Shown: piece after piece, positions 45,142-55,171 of the stretch | Position numbering within the stretch: position 1 is the first letter of the stretch | How the letters are laid out: each line of letters starts with the position of its first letter | The notes under the pieces: model-generated | Seen by the model: the letters and a program-made list of their open reading frames with translations, nothing else | What the model was told of the DNA's origin: nothing | The model's database searches: none | NCBI RefSeq assembly: GCF_003003265.1 | Contig: NZ_PVTL01000004.1 | Coordinates: 248,001-312,000, forward strand | Origin: Glaciihabitans tibetensis | GTDB taxonomy: Bacteria; Actinomycetota; Actinomycetes; Actinomycetales; Microbacteriaceae | Length of the DNA stretch: 64,000 nt | Direction: 5' to 3' | Position numbers and translations under genes: made by a program

Positions 45142-46866
45142 TCAGCTCGGCAGCCGGATCTCCGGAAACTGGTCATCGCGCCACTCGCCCTCAGGGGCAA
45201 CGCCGGCAGCAGCCGCGCTGATCTCGAGCTCCCGGAGGTCGACCCGGCGAATCTTGCCCGAACTGGTTTTCGGCAACTCTGCGAACTCCACCCGCCGAAC
45301 CCGCATGTAGGGCGGAAGCGCCTCGCGGGCGTGACGCAGCACCGCCGAGGCGGTCTCCGCGGTGTTCTCCCACCCCGGGGCGAGGTGGATGTAGGCCTTG
45401 GCGACGTTCAACCGAGTGGCATCCGGCGCCGGCACAACCGCGGCTTCGGCGACCGCGGGGTGTTCGAGCAGCACGCTCTCCACCTCAAAGGGCGACACCT
45501 TGTAGTCGGACGATTTGAAGATGTCGTCGGTGCGCCCGATGAAGGTCAGGTACCCGTTGGCGCCACGGCTGGCGACGTCGCCCGTGTGGAACAGGCCATC
45601 GCGGGTCGCCTGCGCTGTGCGCTCGTCATCGCCGTAGTAGCCGATCATCAGGTTGACCGGACGCACGGCCAGGTCGAGGCACACTTCACCCTCCTCCGCG
45701 GCCTCCCCGGTGAGCGGGTCCACCAGGCGAACGGTGACTCCGGGCAGGGGCAGCCCCATCGAGCCCGCCTTCAGCTCGCTGTCCGGCCCGTTACCCACGA
45801 TCGCCGTGGTCTCGGTCTGCCCGTAGCCGTCGCGGATCACCAGCCCCCAGGCGCGCTGCACCTGCGAGATGACCTCGGGGTTCAGCGGTTCTCCGGCCGA
45901 CAACAGTTCGCGCATCGCTTCCGGCCGTTCGCCGATGTGCGACTGGATCAGCATCCGCCACACCGTCGGCGGCGCGCAGAACGTCGTCACGCCGGCCCGG
46001 TGGATCTGCTGCACGAGCGCGGCGGGATCGAAGCGGGAGTAGTTGTACACAAACACGGTCGCTTCGGCGATCCACGGGGCGAAGAAGCAGCTCCACGCGT
46101 GCTTGCCCCAGCCGGGCGAGCTGATGGCCAGGTGGATGTCGCCGGGCTGCAGCCCGAGCCAGTACATGGTGCTCAGGTGCCCCACGGGGTACGAGGTCTG
46201 CGAGTGCACCACCATCTTCGGTTTGCTGGTCGTCCCCGAGGTGAAGTAGATCAGGGAGGGGTCGTCGGATGCCACGGTGTGAGCCACCGGGCGAGGTTCG
46301 ACATCCCGGCTCTCAGAGAACCGAGTCCAGCCCGGGGTCGGCTCGCCCACGGCGATTCGCCCGAAGGTGCCGGCCACGCCGTCGAACTTGGCCGCGTCGT
46401 GGGAGTTCACAATCACGTGGGCGACGTCTCCCCGGCGCACGCGATCGTCGAGATCGGCCGTGCCGAGCATTTCGCTCGTCGGCAGGATGACGGCGCCGAT
46501 CTTCATGATCGCGAGCATCGCCTCCCACAGCTCGACCTGGTTGCCGAGCATGACCATCACGTGGTCTCCACTGCGAATTCCCTGGTCGGTGAACCAGGTC
46601 GCAACCTGGTCGGAGCGGTGCGCCATTTCGTCGAAGCTGATCTTCTGCTCGCGACCGTCTTCTTCGACGATCCACAGTGCCGTTCGCGCGTTGCCCCTGG
46701 CTATAACGTCGAACCAGTCGGTGGCCCAATTGAACGAGCCCCCGACATCCGGCCAGACAAATTCCGCAGCGGCCCGCGCCTGGTCGGTGCGTAAAGCGAC
46801 CAGGTGGTCCCGTGCTGCGCGAAAGTTCGAGGTCTGGTGCGAGGGGTGGTCCATACCTCTCATCAT
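45142..46866 (-). CDS. AMP-dependent acyl-CoA synthetase (AcsM/medium-chain-like)
   Basis: 574 aa adenylate-forming enzyme. Motifs: IYFTSGTTSKPKMVVHS, DGYGQTETTAIVG, LFHTGDVASRGANGYLTFIGRTDDIFKSSDYKVSPFEVE and the C-terminal catalytic Lys in LPKTSSGKIRRVDLRE. The sequence near LGLQPGDIHLAISSPGWGKHAWSCFFAPW is typical of medium-chain/aryl acyl-CoA synthetases close to acetyl-CoA synthetase. ATG 46866 begins one base after the stop of the glutamine amidotransferase gene, so they are co-transcribed. Substrate is probably a short- or medium-chain carboxylate; not fixed by sequence. Confidence 0.9.
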   Translation of the reverse strand: MMRGMDHPSHQTSNFRAARDHLVALRTDQARAAAEFVWPDVGGSFNWATDWFDVIARGNARTALWIVEEDGREQKISFDEMAHRSDQVATWFTDQGIRSGDHVMVMLGNQVELWEAMLAIMKIGAVILPTSEMLGTADLDDRVRRGDVAHVIVNSHDAAKFDGVAGTFGRIAVGEPTPGWTRFSESRDVEPRPVAHTVASDDPSLIYFTSGTTSKPKMVVHSQTSYPVGHLSTMYWLGLQPGDIHLAISSPGWGKHAWSCFFAPWIAEATVFVYNYSRFDPAALVQQIHRAGVTTFCAPPTVWRMLIQSHIGERPEAMRELLSAGEPLNPEVISQVQRAWGLVIRDGYGQTETTAIVGNGPDSELKAGSMGLPLPGVTVRLVDPLTGEAAEEGEVCLDLAVRPVNLMIGYYGDDERTAQATRDGLFHTGDVASRGANGYLTFIGRTDDIFKSSDYKVSPFEVESVLLEHPAVAEAAVVPAPDATRLNVAKAYIHLAPGWENTAETASAVLRHAREALPPYMRVRRVEFAELPKTSSGKIRRVDLRELEISAAAAGVAPEGEWRDDQFPEIRLPS

Positions 46867-46867
46867 C

Positions 46868-47596
46868 TCAGGAGAACTGTTCGACGAATTTCCGCACGAT
46901 CGTGGCCGGCTCCGTGACGGATGACCGGGTCACTTCTGCAATCACGTCATCGAACTCGGAGGGATCGAAGTATCCGCTGTTTTTGTAGATCCGGATCCGG
47001 GTGATGATGCTCTCCTGCGTCAGCTCAGGATGGAACTGCGTCGCGTAGACGTTCCGCCCCATCCGGAAGGCCTGCACCGGGCAGCGTGGGCCGGAGGCGA
47101 GCAGCACAGCACCCTCCGGCAGGCGGCTGCACGCTTCCTTGTGCCCGACAAATGCGTCGAAACGGGGAGGAAGGCCGCCGAACAGTTGGTCGCGGGCGCC
47201 AGCTGCGGTCAGTTCCACCGCGGTCGGTCCCGGTGGTTCCGACCACTGCCTGTCGACCACGCCGCCGAGGCGGGCGGTGACCAGGCCGATGCCGTAGCAG
47301 GCGCCCAGGAACGGGAAGTCCGCTGCGATCACCCGGTCGAGCAGATCGCCGAGTTCGTTTTCAACCCGCAGCTGGATGTCGCTTTTGCTCGCGACCGGGT
47401 CGCTCGTGTTGAACGAGCTCCCGCCAACAATGATGCCGGAGTACTCGTGCACGTCCAGTTTCCCCAGCGGCGCCTTGTCCAGGCGCAGCCGGACGAGCTG
47501 GTCTGGTTTGAGGCCACCCGCCTCGAGGAACCCGCGGTACTCGTCGTCGGCGGCTTCTTCTTCTGCGCGGGTCGCCAACAGCAGAAAGGGCTTCAT
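46868..47596 (-). CDS. Class I glutamine amidotransferase-like protein
   Basis: 242 aa. The catalytic triad of class I amidotransferases is visible: Cys100 in LGACYGIGL and His189 with Glu191 in QFHPELT. It resembles the stand-alone GMP-synthase-like amidotransferases (GuaA N-terminal homologues) that lack a synthetase domain. It may supply ammonia to a partner or hydrolyse gamma-glutamyl compounds; the partner is not known. It is coupled to the acyl-CoA synthetase gene (one base apart). The ATG at 47596 begins MKPFLLLATR. Confidence 0.85.
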   Translation of the reverse strand: MKPFLLLATRAEEEAADDEYRGFLEAGGLKPDQLVRLRLDKAPLGKLDVHEYSGIIVGGSSFNTSDPVASKSDIQLRVENELGDLLDRVIAADFPFLGACYGIGLVTARLGGVVDRQWSEPPGPTAVELTAAGARDQLFGGLPPRFDAFVGHKEACSRLPEGAVLLASGPRCPVQAFRMGRNVYATQFHPELTQESIITRIRIYKNSGYFDPSEFDDVIAEVTRSSVTEPATIVRKFVEQFS

Positions 47597-47621
47597 CCCC
47601 CCATGGTATTGCGGCGAGAAT

Positions 47622-47665
47622 TGCGGCGGGTGTGCGGCGGGTGTGCGGCGGGTGGGCGGCGGGTA
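47622..47665. repeat. 11-bp tandem repeat
   Basis: Four units of TGCGGCGGGTG in the 94-bp gap between the amidotransferase start and the phosphatase-fold gene's stop, followed by GGGCCGCCGC, which can pair with it as a hairpin and might act as a terminator for the downstream end of the neighbouring gene. Confidence 0.8.
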
Positions 47666-47690
47666 GGGCCGCCGCGCTTACCGACTGCTG

Positions 47691-48401
47691 CTACGCGACT
47701 TCCTGCGACACGGACTCGCCGGCGGCGGCTGCGTCCGTGTACGTCGAGGTGACCAGGATGGGCATGTGGTCGGACTGCCCCTGCGGCAGCGTTTCGACGC
47801 TATCGATCGTGAGACCCACCGATGTGGCGAGGTCGAAGTGACCGCGGAAGAACTTGTAGCGCGTGTAGGTGCGACTGTCACTCAGCGTCAGATCGTAGCC
47901 CGACTCCTTCACCCGGTTGCTCAGCTGGCGCTTGAAGACCGGGTAGTTGTAGTCACCCACCATCAGCGTGGGGAGATTCGGGCCGAGGACGTTCAGTTCC
48001 TCGTGGGCGGAGCGGATCTGGTTTCGGCGCAGGGAGTTCAGTGCCGTGAGCGGTGCCGCGTGGAACGATGCCACGACCAGCTCGCGGTCCGCGGCGATGT
48101 CGTGCAGTCGCGTGCCGATCAGGCGCTCGTGTGCCGGGCGGAGGACGTGGTCGTGCAGCGACTTCTTCAACTCAAACGCGCGGGTTTCGAGGGCGGAGAA
48201 CCGGTCGCGGCGAAAGTAGAGTGCGAGGCCCAGGCGGTTGCGCTTGGTCGAGTCGACGAGATGGAGCTGGCCGATCTCGCCAGGCATTTCGAGAGTGTCG
48301 CATTCCTGCAGACACAGTACGTCGGGCTCGTACCTCTCGGCCAGGGCGATGAGTTCGCCAACAGCGCTGTTCTTGCGGAGGTTGTAGCTGATCACTTTCA
48401 C
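47691..48401 (-). CDS. Endonuclease/exonuclease/phosphatase-family protein
   Basis: 236 aa of the EEP fold: starts VKVISYNLRKN, with the metal-binding Glu in DVLCLQECD, VASFHAAPLTAL, LMVGDYNYPVFKRQL (catalytic Asp/Asn region) and the C-terminal QSDHMPILV with the catalytic Asp-His pair. The family includes nucleases and phosphoesterases; no signal peptide is evident, so it is probably cytoplasmic. GTG 48401 is the start. Substrate unknown. It is divergent from the GST-like gene. Confidence 0.82.
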   Translation of the reverse strand: MKVISYNLRKNSAVGELIALAERYEPDVLCLQECDTLEMPGEIGQLHLVDSTKRNRLGLALYFRRDRFSALETRAFELKKSLHDHVLRPAHERLIGTRLHDIAADRELVVASFHAAPLTALNSLRRNQIRSAHEELNVLGPNLPTLMVGDYNYPVFKRQLSNRVKESGYDLTLSDSRTYTRYKFFRGHFDLATSVGLTIDSVETLPQGQSDHMPILVTSTYTDAAAAGESVSQEVA

Positions 48402-48510
48402 TGCAGGCCTGCTTCATGCTCAGTGGACATAGAACAACTGTACGTTCGGGTGCCATCCATGATTGAACGCACGCAGGGATCTTATCGAGTTCCCAGCGTA
48501 CGGTTGGAAC

Positions 48511-49587
48511 ATGAGTGATTCCCTCGCAGGCACAGCCGAAGTTGAACCCGCCGCCGCACAACCGGGCGCTGCAAAACCCAGCGCTGCAATACCCAGGTAC
48601 GTCGAGCCCGGACAGCCGTTCAACCGCGACACCAACTACATCGAAGACCGAATCACCCGCGACGCGCGCGATGGGTGGCCGGTGGAAGCCGGGCGCTATC
48701 GCCTCGTCGCGGCGCGCGCCTGCCCGTGGGCGAACCGCACCACGATCGTTCGCAGGCTCCTCGGACTCGAGGGGGTCATTTCCCTCGGGCTGCCCGGTCC
48801 GACTCACGACAAGAACAGCTGGACCTTCGACCTCGATGAGGGCGGCCTAGACCCGGTACTCAAAATCGAGCGGCTGCAGCAGGCTTACTTCGCCCGTTTC
48901 CCCGACTACCCGAGGGGAATCACGGTCCCCGCGATCGTGGAGGTCGCCTCGGGCAAGGTGGTCACAAACAATTACCCCCAGATCACGCTCGACTTTGAAT
49001 CCGAGTGGGTCGAGTTCCACCGCCCGGGCGCGCCGGACCTGTACCCCGAGGCTCATCGCGCCGAAATCGACGAGGTCGCCGAGCTGATCTTCCACGATGT
49101 GAACAACGGCGTCTACAAGTGCGGCTTCGCCGGAAGCCAGAAATCGTACGACCGTGCGTACGACGCGCTCTTCTCCCGCCTCGACTGGTTGGAGGATCGC
49201 CTCAGCACCCAGCGATTCCTCGTCGGGGACACCATCACCGAGGCGGACGTGCGGCTGTTCACCACCCTCGCGCGCTTCGATGCGGTGTACCACGGCCACT
49301 TCAAGTGCAACCGCAACAAGCTGAGCGAGATGCCCGTGCTCTGGGCGTACGCGCGCGACCTGTTCCAGACGCCCGGGTTCGGCGACACCATCGATTTCGA
49401 CCAGATCAAGGCGCACTATTACGTGACGCACGTCGATATCAACCCGACCGGGATTATCCCGAAGGGACCGGATGCCCGCGTCTGGCTGGAGCCGCACGGC
49501 CGCGAAACGCTCGGCGGACGCCCCTTCGGGGACGGCACCGCTCCCGGCGCACCCGCCGCGGGCGAAGAGGTGCCCACGCTCGGCTAG
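48511..49587 (+). CDS. Glutathionyl-hydroquinone-reductase-like GST (Xi class)
   Basis: 358 aa of the Xi-class glutathione transferase family (YqjG/EcfR type). The catalytic Cys71 is in ARACPWANRT, and the family blocks DYPRGITVPAIVEV, VTNNYPQITLDFESEW, VYKCGFAGSQKSYDRAY and ADVRLFTTLARFDAVYHGHFKCN are all present. Family members reduce thiol conjugates of hydroquinones. Actinobacteria generally use mycothiol, so the natural substrate may be a mycothiol conjugate. ATG 48511 is the first start with a family match. The gene is convergent with fhs. Confidence 0.9.
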   Translation: MSDSLAGTAEVEPAAAQPGAAKPSAAIPRYVEPGQPFNRDTNYIEDRITRDARDGWPVEAGRYRLVAARACPWANRTTIVRRLLGLEGVISLGLPGPTHDKNSWTFDLDEGGLDPVLKIERLQQAYFARFPDYPRGITVPAIVEVASGKVVTNNYPQITLDFESEWVEFHRPGAPDLYPEAHRAEIDEVAELIFHDVNNGVYKCGFAGSQKSYDRAYDALFSRLDWLEDRLSTQRFLVGDTITEADVRLFTTLARFDAVYHGHFKCNRNKLSEMPVLWAYARDLFQTPGFGDTIDFDQIKAHYYVTHVDINPTGIIPKGPDARVWLEPHGRETLGGRPFGDGTAPGAPAAGEEVPTLG

Positions 49588-49598
49588 CCGGGCCCCTT

Positions 49599-49637
49599 GG
49601 CTAGTAGTGCCCCTCGGCTAGTAGTGCCCCTCGGCTA
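49599..49637. repeat. 17-bp tandem repeat between convergent genes
   Basis: Two full units of GGCTAGTAGTGCCCCTC and a partial third. The unit begins with GGCTAG, which is also the last codon and stop of the GST-like gene (49582-49587), so it appears copied from that 3' end. Confidence 0.85.
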
Positions 49638-49648
49638 CATCGCCCTGC

Positions 49649-51370
49649 TCAAAACAACCCGGTGATACGACCGTCGTCGGTGATGCCGATGGTCTCGGCC
49701 GCCGGCACCTTCGGGAGCCCGGGCATCGTGAGGATGGTTCCGGTGAGCACAACGATGAAGCCTGCGCCGGCGCTGATCTTGAGGTTTCGCACTGTCACCG
49801 TGAATTCCTCGGGGCGGCCCCGGAGGGTCGCGTCATCCGAGAAAGAGTATTGCGTCTTCGCCATGCAGATCGGCAACTGACCAAACCCGAGTCGCTCGAG
49901 CCGGGTGAGTTGTTCCTGCGCGTCGAGTGTGAACGAGACATCCGCCCCGCCGTAAATGCGCGTCACCACTTTTTCGATCTTGGTGACAATCGTGTCTTCG
50001 AGTTCGTACGCGTACTCCAGAGTGCTGGGCTGTTCGGCAAGGGTGATGACCTCGTGCGCGAGCTCCTCCGCCCCGGCTCCCCCGCGCGCCCATACCTCGG
50101 ACAGCACAACGCTGACGCCGAGCGCACGGCAGCGGAGCTCGACCCGCTCCAGTTCCGCGGCCGTGTCGGTCGGAAATACGTTGAGGGCAACCACGGTCGG
50201 CACCCCGAATACCTCGGTCATGTTCTCGACGTGGCGCAGCAGGTTCGGCAGTCCCGCCTCGAGCGCGTCGAGATCTTCTCGCGCGAGGTCGGCTGCGGCC
50301 ACCCCTCCGTGCATTTTCAGTGACCGCAGCGTGGCAACCACCACGGTCGCCGCAGGGGTCAGTCCGCACATCCTCGCCTTGATGTCGATGAACTTCTCCG
50401 CGCCGAGATCTGCACCGAAACCGGCCTCGGTCACGACATAGTCGGCGTGCTTCAGCGCCAGGCGCGTCGCGGCGACGGTGTTGCAGCCGTGCGCGATGTT
50501 GGCGAACGGTCCGCCGTGGATAAACGCGGGCGTGTGCTCGAGGGTCTGCACGAGGTTGGGGCGGATCGCGTCCTTCAGCAGCGCCGCCATCGCGCCATGC
50601 GCTTTCAGGTCACCCGCCGTCACCGGACGGTCATCGGTGGTGAACCCGACGATGATGCGCTCGAGCTTTGCTTTCAGCTCTCTGAGGTCCCGGGACAGGC
50701 AGAGAATCGCCATCACTTCAGAGGCGACGGTGATCTCGAAGCCGTCGTCGCGGGGTACGCCGCTCTTCGGTCCGCCCAGTCCGTCAACGATGGATCGCAG
50801 CTGGCGGTCGTTGATGTCGACGGCGCGGCGCCAGCTGATCCTGGCGGGATCGAGCTCGAGCGCGTTGCCGTGGAAGATGTGGTTGTCGACCATGGCGGCA
50901 AGCAGATTGTTCGCCGCGCCCACTGCGTGGAAGTCGCCGGTGAAGTGCAGGTTGATGTCCTCCATGGGCACCACCTGCGCGTAGCCACCGCCGGTGGCGC
51001 CGCCCTTCATCCCGAAAACCGGGCCAAGGGAGGGCTCCCGCAGGGCAATTGCCGCACTCACCCCGACCCGGCGGAGCCCGTCCCCGAGCCCGACGACGGT
51101 CGTTGTTTTGCCCTCCCCTGCCGGGGTCGGGGTCATCGCGGTGACGAGGATGAGTTTGCCCTCCGGCCGGTCCGCGAAGCCGTCGATGGCACCCACGTCC
51201 ACTTTGGCAATGTGGTCGCCGTGCAGCTGGAGCGCGCCCCGGCCGATCCCCATTCGTCGCGCTATCTCTTCGATCGGCAGCAGCGTCGAGCCGGACGCGA
51301 TCGCGGCGTCTGTGCTTCCGACCAGCGCGCTGTCAACCGACGCGCTTTCAACCGGAATATGTGCAGCCAA
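49649..51370 (-). CDS. fhs: Formate-tetrahydrofolate ligase
   Basis: ATP-dependent ligation of formate to tetrahydrofolate giving 10-formyl-THF for purine and C1 metabolism. 573 aa, near the usual 555-570. The P-loop [69 protein letters not shown] and the C-terminal [12 protein letters not shown] are conserved. TTG 51370 has GGGAGG 7 bp upstream. With pflB in the same genome segment this enzyme can capture PFL-derived formate. Convergent with the GST-like gene. Confidence 0.95.
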   Translation of the reverse strand: MAAHIPVESASVDSALVGSTDAAIASGSTLLPIEEIARRMGIGRGALQLHGDHIAKVDVGAIDGFADRPEGKLILVTAMTPTPAGEGKTTTVVGLGDGLRRVGVSAAIALREPSLGPVFGMKGGATGGGYAQVVPMEDINLHFTGDFHAVGAANNLLAAMVDNHIFHGNALELDPARISWRRAVDINDRQLRSIVDGLGGPKSGVPRDDGFEITVASEVMAILCLSRDLRELKAKLERIIVGFTTDDRPVTAGDLKAHGAMAALLKDAIRPNLVQTLEHTPAFIHGGPFANIAHGCNTVAATRLALKHADYVVTEAGFGADLGAEKFIDIKARMCGLTPAATVVVATLRSLKMHGGVAAADLAREDLDALEAGLPNLLRHVENMTEVFGVPTVVALNVFPTDTAAELERVELRCRALGVSVVLSEVWARGGAGAEELAHEVITLAEQPSTLEYAYELEDTIVTKIEKVVTRIYGGADVSFTLDAQEQLTRLERLGFGQLPICMAKTQYSFSDDATLRGRPEEFTVTVRNLKISAGAGFIVVLTGTILTMPGLPKVPAAETIGITDDGRITGLF

Positions 51371-51481
51371 TGGGTGCCCTCCCGCAGCGAGCCCCGCTCC
51401 GGCACCTGCCCTGAATGGACGCCTGCCCTGATCGAACCCGTGCTGTGACCATTGTCGCGCAGCCGCGGGTACCCTCGAACC

Positions 51482-52390
51482 GTGCCCACCGCCCCGATCG
51501 CCGAGCTTGTGACCCCCGTGTCAACCACGGAGCTTTCGGCGAGCGCCTGGCACGATCGGGAAGCCGCGCACCAGTCGCGTGCCGACGAATTCACCCGGGG
51601 TCGCCGCGAACGCTCCTCCGTCGGGGCCACCCACCCGGTCGACGACTTCCTGTTCACGTATTACCCGTTCCGCCCCGGCCTGCTGCGACGATGGCACCCG
51701 GGCGCCGATGTGGTGTTGCGGGATGCCGCGGGCGAGAGCCGCGCGAGCTGGAAGTGGTACCGCTCCCAAGGTAACGACGTGAGCGTCGATGCTGTGGCTT
51801 TCACGGAGGCTAACCGGCGTAGCATCCGTTTCATCCTCGGACTTCTTGCCTCGACCGCCACGCGCCAGGCGAGCTTTGGATGCTTTGGGCTGCACGAGTG
51901 GGCAATGGTGTACCAGAAGGACGAGCTCCGCCACGAGGTGCCGTTGCGGCTCGGGCAGCGCGACACCGACGCCGTGGTGAAGTCGCACAACATCGTCTGC
52001 ACCCACTTCGACGCGTTCCGGTTCTTCACTCCGGAGGCCGTAGGTCTGAACCGGCGCTACCCCACGCGCGAGAACCAGCCGGAGCTCGAACAGTCCGGAT
52101 GCCTGCACGCGGGGATGGACGTGTACAAGTGGGTGACCAAGCTCGGTCCACTTATACCCGGGGAGCTGCTTCTCGATTGCTTTGAGTTGGCCCGTGACAT
52201 CCGCCAGACCGACATGCGTGCCTCGCCCTATGACCTCAGCGACTGGGGTTACGCTCCGATCGCGATTGAGACCGCGGACGGCAAGGCCGAGTATGTGCAG
52301 AGCCAGCGACGCTACACCGAGCGGGGAAACGTGTTGCGCGCCCGGGTGATCGCGACCGTTGAACCCGTGTTGAGTTCGTTCAGCGCCTAG
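51482..52390 (+). CDS. Conserved actinobacterial protein (annotated 3-methyladenine DNA glycosylase)
   Basis: 302 aa. It matches a conserved actinobacterial family with [65 protein letters not shown] and [14 protein letters not shown]. Databases often name it 3-methyladenine DNA glycosylase, but I see no AlkA, Tag or MPG signature, so the function is unproven. GTG 51482 is the chosen start, with an upstream in-frame ATG at 51452 possible; no ribosome site is clear, so the message may be leaderless. Its 3' end overlaps that of the convergent MFS gene by 11 bp. Confidence 0.75.
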   Translation: MPTAPIAELVTPVSTTELSASAWHDREAAHQSRADEFTRGRRERSSVGATHPVDDFLFTYYPFRPGLLRRWHPGADVVLRDAAGESRASWKWYRSQGNDVSVDAVAFTEANRRSIRFILGLLASTATRQASFGCFGLHEWAMVYQKDELRHEVPLRLGQRDTDAVVKSHNIVCTHFDAFRFFTPEAVGLNRRYPTRENQPELEQSGCLHAGMDVYKWVTKLGPLIPGELLLDCFELARDIRQTDMRASPYDLSDWGYAPIAIETADGKAEYVQSQRRYTERGNVLRARVIATVEPVLSSFSA

Positions 52391-53588
52391 TCGAACCTTC
52401 CGGCGGCATGCGCACCGCAACCAGCGCCGCGACGACCATCAACACGCCAGCCGACGCGAAAGCCACGGGGAACGAGAATGCGTCGACCAGCAGCCCGGCG
52501 ACGAGCGGACCGGCGATCGCTCCCACGTCGGCGAAGCCCTGGAACACCGCCACCGGCATTCCTCCGCGCGAACCGGCGGCGTCGCCCACCGATGCCGCCG
52601 GAGCCGTGCCCATGAACGCCGCAGCGACGCCGTACAGGCTGAGCAGCACGATGAGCAGGGTGATGCTCGTGACGAAGGGAATCAGCACCATGATCACCGC
52701 GCCCGCCGCGAAGGACCCGATGATCGCCGGCCGACGCCCGATGGTGTCCACAAATCGTCCAGCGGGACCGAGCGCGAGTGCCTGGGCCACGGCAGCCACG
52801 GCGAAGGCGATTCCCGTCCAGGCCGGCTCCCGGTTGAGGCTCTCGACCACAAGAACCGGGATCAAAGCCCCGCGCACTCCGAGGGCGGCCCAACCCTGCG
52901 CCAGGTTCGCGACGCAGGCGGCCTGGAAGCGCCGGTCGCCCAAAACCGAGCGAAGGGGGATGACGGGAGCCGCGGCATCCCGCACCGCCTGCTTTTTGCC
53001 CTGCAGCATCACGAGTCCGACGGCGCCCGCGACGGCGAGGGTGATGGCGTAGAAGAAGAAGGGGGCGCTTAGCGAGATGGTCGCGAGCAGGCCGCCAACC
53101 GCGGGCCCGGCCATTCCGCCGATCAGGAAGCCGCCCTGGTAGAACCCGACGGCGCGGCCGCGGGTCGAAGCCGAGCTCGACGCGAGGAGCAAGGTCATTG
53201 CGGAGACGGTGAACATCGCGGACCCGATTCCGCCGACGCCGCGCAGAACCAGCACCTGCACGTAGCTGTCGGCAAGGCCGACGAGAGCGCTGGACGCCGC
53301 AACGATGCCGATACCGGTCGCGAGGATGGTGCGCTCCCCCGCCCAGTCGACCATCTTGCCCACAAACGGGTTCGCCACCAGGCGCATCACGGCGAACGCC
53401 GACACCACGGCGCCCACCTCGAGGTAACCGACACCGAAGCTGCGCACGTACACGGGGAGCACGGGAACCACCACGCCGAAGCCGACCATCACGAAGAACG
53501 CGACGACGCCGAGCACGACCACATCGCGCGGCAACGGTTGGGTCGACGTGACCCCGGACTTTTTACGCAGGAACGACAACGGGGGCAC
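52380..53588 (-). CDS. MFS transporter (drug-efflux type)
   Basis: 402 aa with twelve hydrophobic segments. Helix 1-2 region VVPVLPVYVRSFGVGYLEVGAVVSAFAVMRLVANPFVGKMVDWAGER carries the MFS loop motif, and RAVGFYQGGFLIGGMAGPAVGGLLA is the antiporter-type motif C (gxxxGPxiGG), so it is likely a proton-driven exporter of the DHA1 group. GTG 53588 is used as the start. Convergent overlap of 11 bp with the preceding gene. Substrate unknown. Confidence 0.88.
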   Translation of the reverse strand: MPPLSFLRKKSGVTSTQPLPRDVVVLGVVAFFVMVGFGVVVPVLPVYVRSFGVGYLEVGAVVSAFAVMRLVANPFVGKMVDWAGERTILATGIGIVAASSALVGLADSYVQVLVLRGVGGIGSAMFTVSAMTLLLASSSASTRGRAVGFYQGGFLIGGMAGPAVGGLLATISLSAPFFFYAITLAVAGAVGLVMLQGKKQAVRDAAAPVIPLRSVLGDRRFQAACVANLAQGWAALGVRGALIPVLVVESLNREPAWTGIAFAVAAVAQALALGPAGRFVDTIGRRPAIIGSFAAGAVIMVLIPFVTSITLLIVLLSLYGVAAAFMGTAPAASVGDAAGSRGGMPVAVFQGFADVGAIAGPLVAGLLVDAFSFPVAFASAGVLMVVAALVAVRMPPEGSTRR

Positions 53589-53643
53589 CCATCAAGCGTA
53601 CGGCGAGCGGCACCGACGCGTGCGCCAGCAGTGTCTGCCAGCG

Positions 53644-53713
53644 GGATCTGTGCGTGCGCTGGCGAGCGCGCGCCAGCAGGATCTGTGCGTGCGCTGGCGA
53701 GCGCGCGCCAGCA
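53644..53713. repeat. 35-bp tandem duplication with internal hairpin
   Basis: Units 53644-53678 and 53679-53713 are identical (GGATCTGTGCGTGCGCTGGC...); each contains GCTGGCG...CGCCAGC inverted arms. Degenerate copies flank them. They lie between the divergent MFS and oxidase genes, in the 209-bp intergenic region; no promoter could be picked out. Confidence 0.9.
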
Positions 53714-53797
53714 GTGTCGCAGGAGGGTCCGTGCCTGCGCCGGCCATCACGCGCGAGACCCCTCGCGGACACAGACGGCACTGGTTACAGTGCTCGT

Positions 53798-55171
53798 ATG
53801 GCTGGCAGCGATCACCTCTCCCACCCCTTGAAGAAGCGCGTTGCCGGGCTCGTTGCAGTGCCAACCGAAGACAGCCACACTGCCTTGTCGGGCCGCTACG
53901 CGATCATGGGTGAACCCGCCATCATCGTGCGCCCGGCGACGGCAGGCGATGTCGCAGAAGCGATCGGATTCGCCAAGGACGCGTCGCTCGCGATCGCGGT
54001 TCGCAGCGGAGGACACAGCGGACCGGCCTTCGGCGACTACACCGACGCCATGGTCATCGACCTGGGCGCACTCGATCGCGTGGTCGTCCGCGGCGGCGGC
54101 CTGGTCAGTGTCGGCGCTGGCGCAACCTGGGGCCAGGTCGCCGCCACCCTCGGCGCCCACGACCTGGCGATCACCTCGGGAGACACACGGAGTGTCGGCG
54201 TCGGCGGCCTCACCCTCGGCGGGGGCTTCGGGTGGTTGGTGCGAAAGTACGGGCTCGCCCTCGACGCTCTCGAGGCAGTCGAGATTGTGACCGCCGCCGG
54301 CGAGGTCGCCATAGCGAGCGCCAACCTCAATAGCGACCTCTTCTGGGCCGTGCGCGGCGGAGGCGGCAACTTCGGCGTCATTACGGAGTTCTCGTTCCGC
54401 GCGCACCCGCTGCCCGGCGTCGTGGCCGGTGCGATCAGCATCAGCGCCGGGACTTCCGCCGCGGCATCCACCACACCATCAACAGAACCGCCGTTCGCCG
54501 CCACCCTCCGGCAGTGGCGTGACGTGATGCGCACCGCGCCGGAAGAACTGAACACCACCTTCTTCGCCATGCCCGCGCCGGTAGGGCAGGAACCGTCGGC
54601 CCAAATCGTTGTCTGTTATGGCGGCGCCGACGAGGCGGCGGCGAGCGCCGCGATCACTCCCCTTCATTCGGTCGCCGGTGCCGGGTCCCACACGATCGGG
54701 CCGAAACGGTATGCCGACGTGCTGGATGATCCGCCCCCGCCCAACGCTCCCGTGAGAGTGGTGGCGCTCAACAGCTTCTGCGACGACCTCAGTGACGATG
54801 CGATCGCAGACCTGACCGCGGTGCAGGCCCAGCTCGGAGGCGTGTTGATGATCCGCTACCTGCGCGGCGCTTTCAACCGCGTTCCGGCGGAAGCGACGGC
54901 GTTCGCCCACCGAAGCGCGGAAGTGCTGCTCATTGTCGGCGTTTTCCTCCCCCAGGATGCCCCGCAGGAGGCCGCCGACCGGGTAATCGCGCTGTGGACC
55001 TCGCTCGAGCCGCACACCTACGGCACGTACGGCAACTTCACCCTGGCCACCGACGACATGATCACGAGCAAGATGTACTCCCCCGCTACGCTGCGACGCC
55101 TCCGCACGCTCAAACGGCGGTACGACCCCGAGAACGTGTTCCGACGGAACCACAACATCGTGCCGCTGTGA
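53798..55171 (+). CDS. FAD-linked oxidase (berberine-bridge/BBE type)
   Basis: 457 aa: PCMH-type FAD-binding domain (about 40-215, VRPATAGDVAEAIGFA, RSGGHSGPAFGDY, GLTLGGGFGWLVRKYGLALD, LFWAVRGGGGNFGVIT) and C-terminal substrate and BBE domain (YDPENVFRRNHNIVP). The His of RSGGHS is the site of covalent FAD attachment in this family; the second attachment Cys of bicovalent members is replaced by Thr (SGDTRSVGVGG), so a single covalent link is expected. ATG 53798 is the start. It oxidises alcohols, sugars or specialised metabolites in relatives; the substrate here is unknown. Confidence 0.88.
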   Translation: MAGSDHLSHPLKKRVAGLVAVPTEDSHTALSGRYAIMGEPAIIVRPATAGDVAEAIGFAKDASLAIAVRSGGHSGPAFGDYTDAMVIDLGALDRVVVRGGGLVSVGAGATWGQVAATLGAHDLAITSGDTRSVGVGGLTLGGGFGWLVRKYGLALDALEAVEIVTAAGEVAIASANLNSDLFWAVRGGGGNFGVITEFSFRAHPLPGVVAGAISISAGTSAAASTTPSTEPPFAATLRQWRDVMRTAPEELNTTFFAMPAPVGQEPSAQIVVCYGGADEAAASAAITPLHSVAGAGSHTIGPKRYADVLDDPPPPNAPVRVVALNSFCDDLSDDAIADLTAVQAQLGGVLMIRYLRGAFNRVPAEATAFAHRSAEVLLIVGVFLPQDAPQEAADRVIALWTSLEPHTYGTYGNFTLATDDMITSKMYSPATLRRLRTLKRRYDPENVFRRNHNIVPL

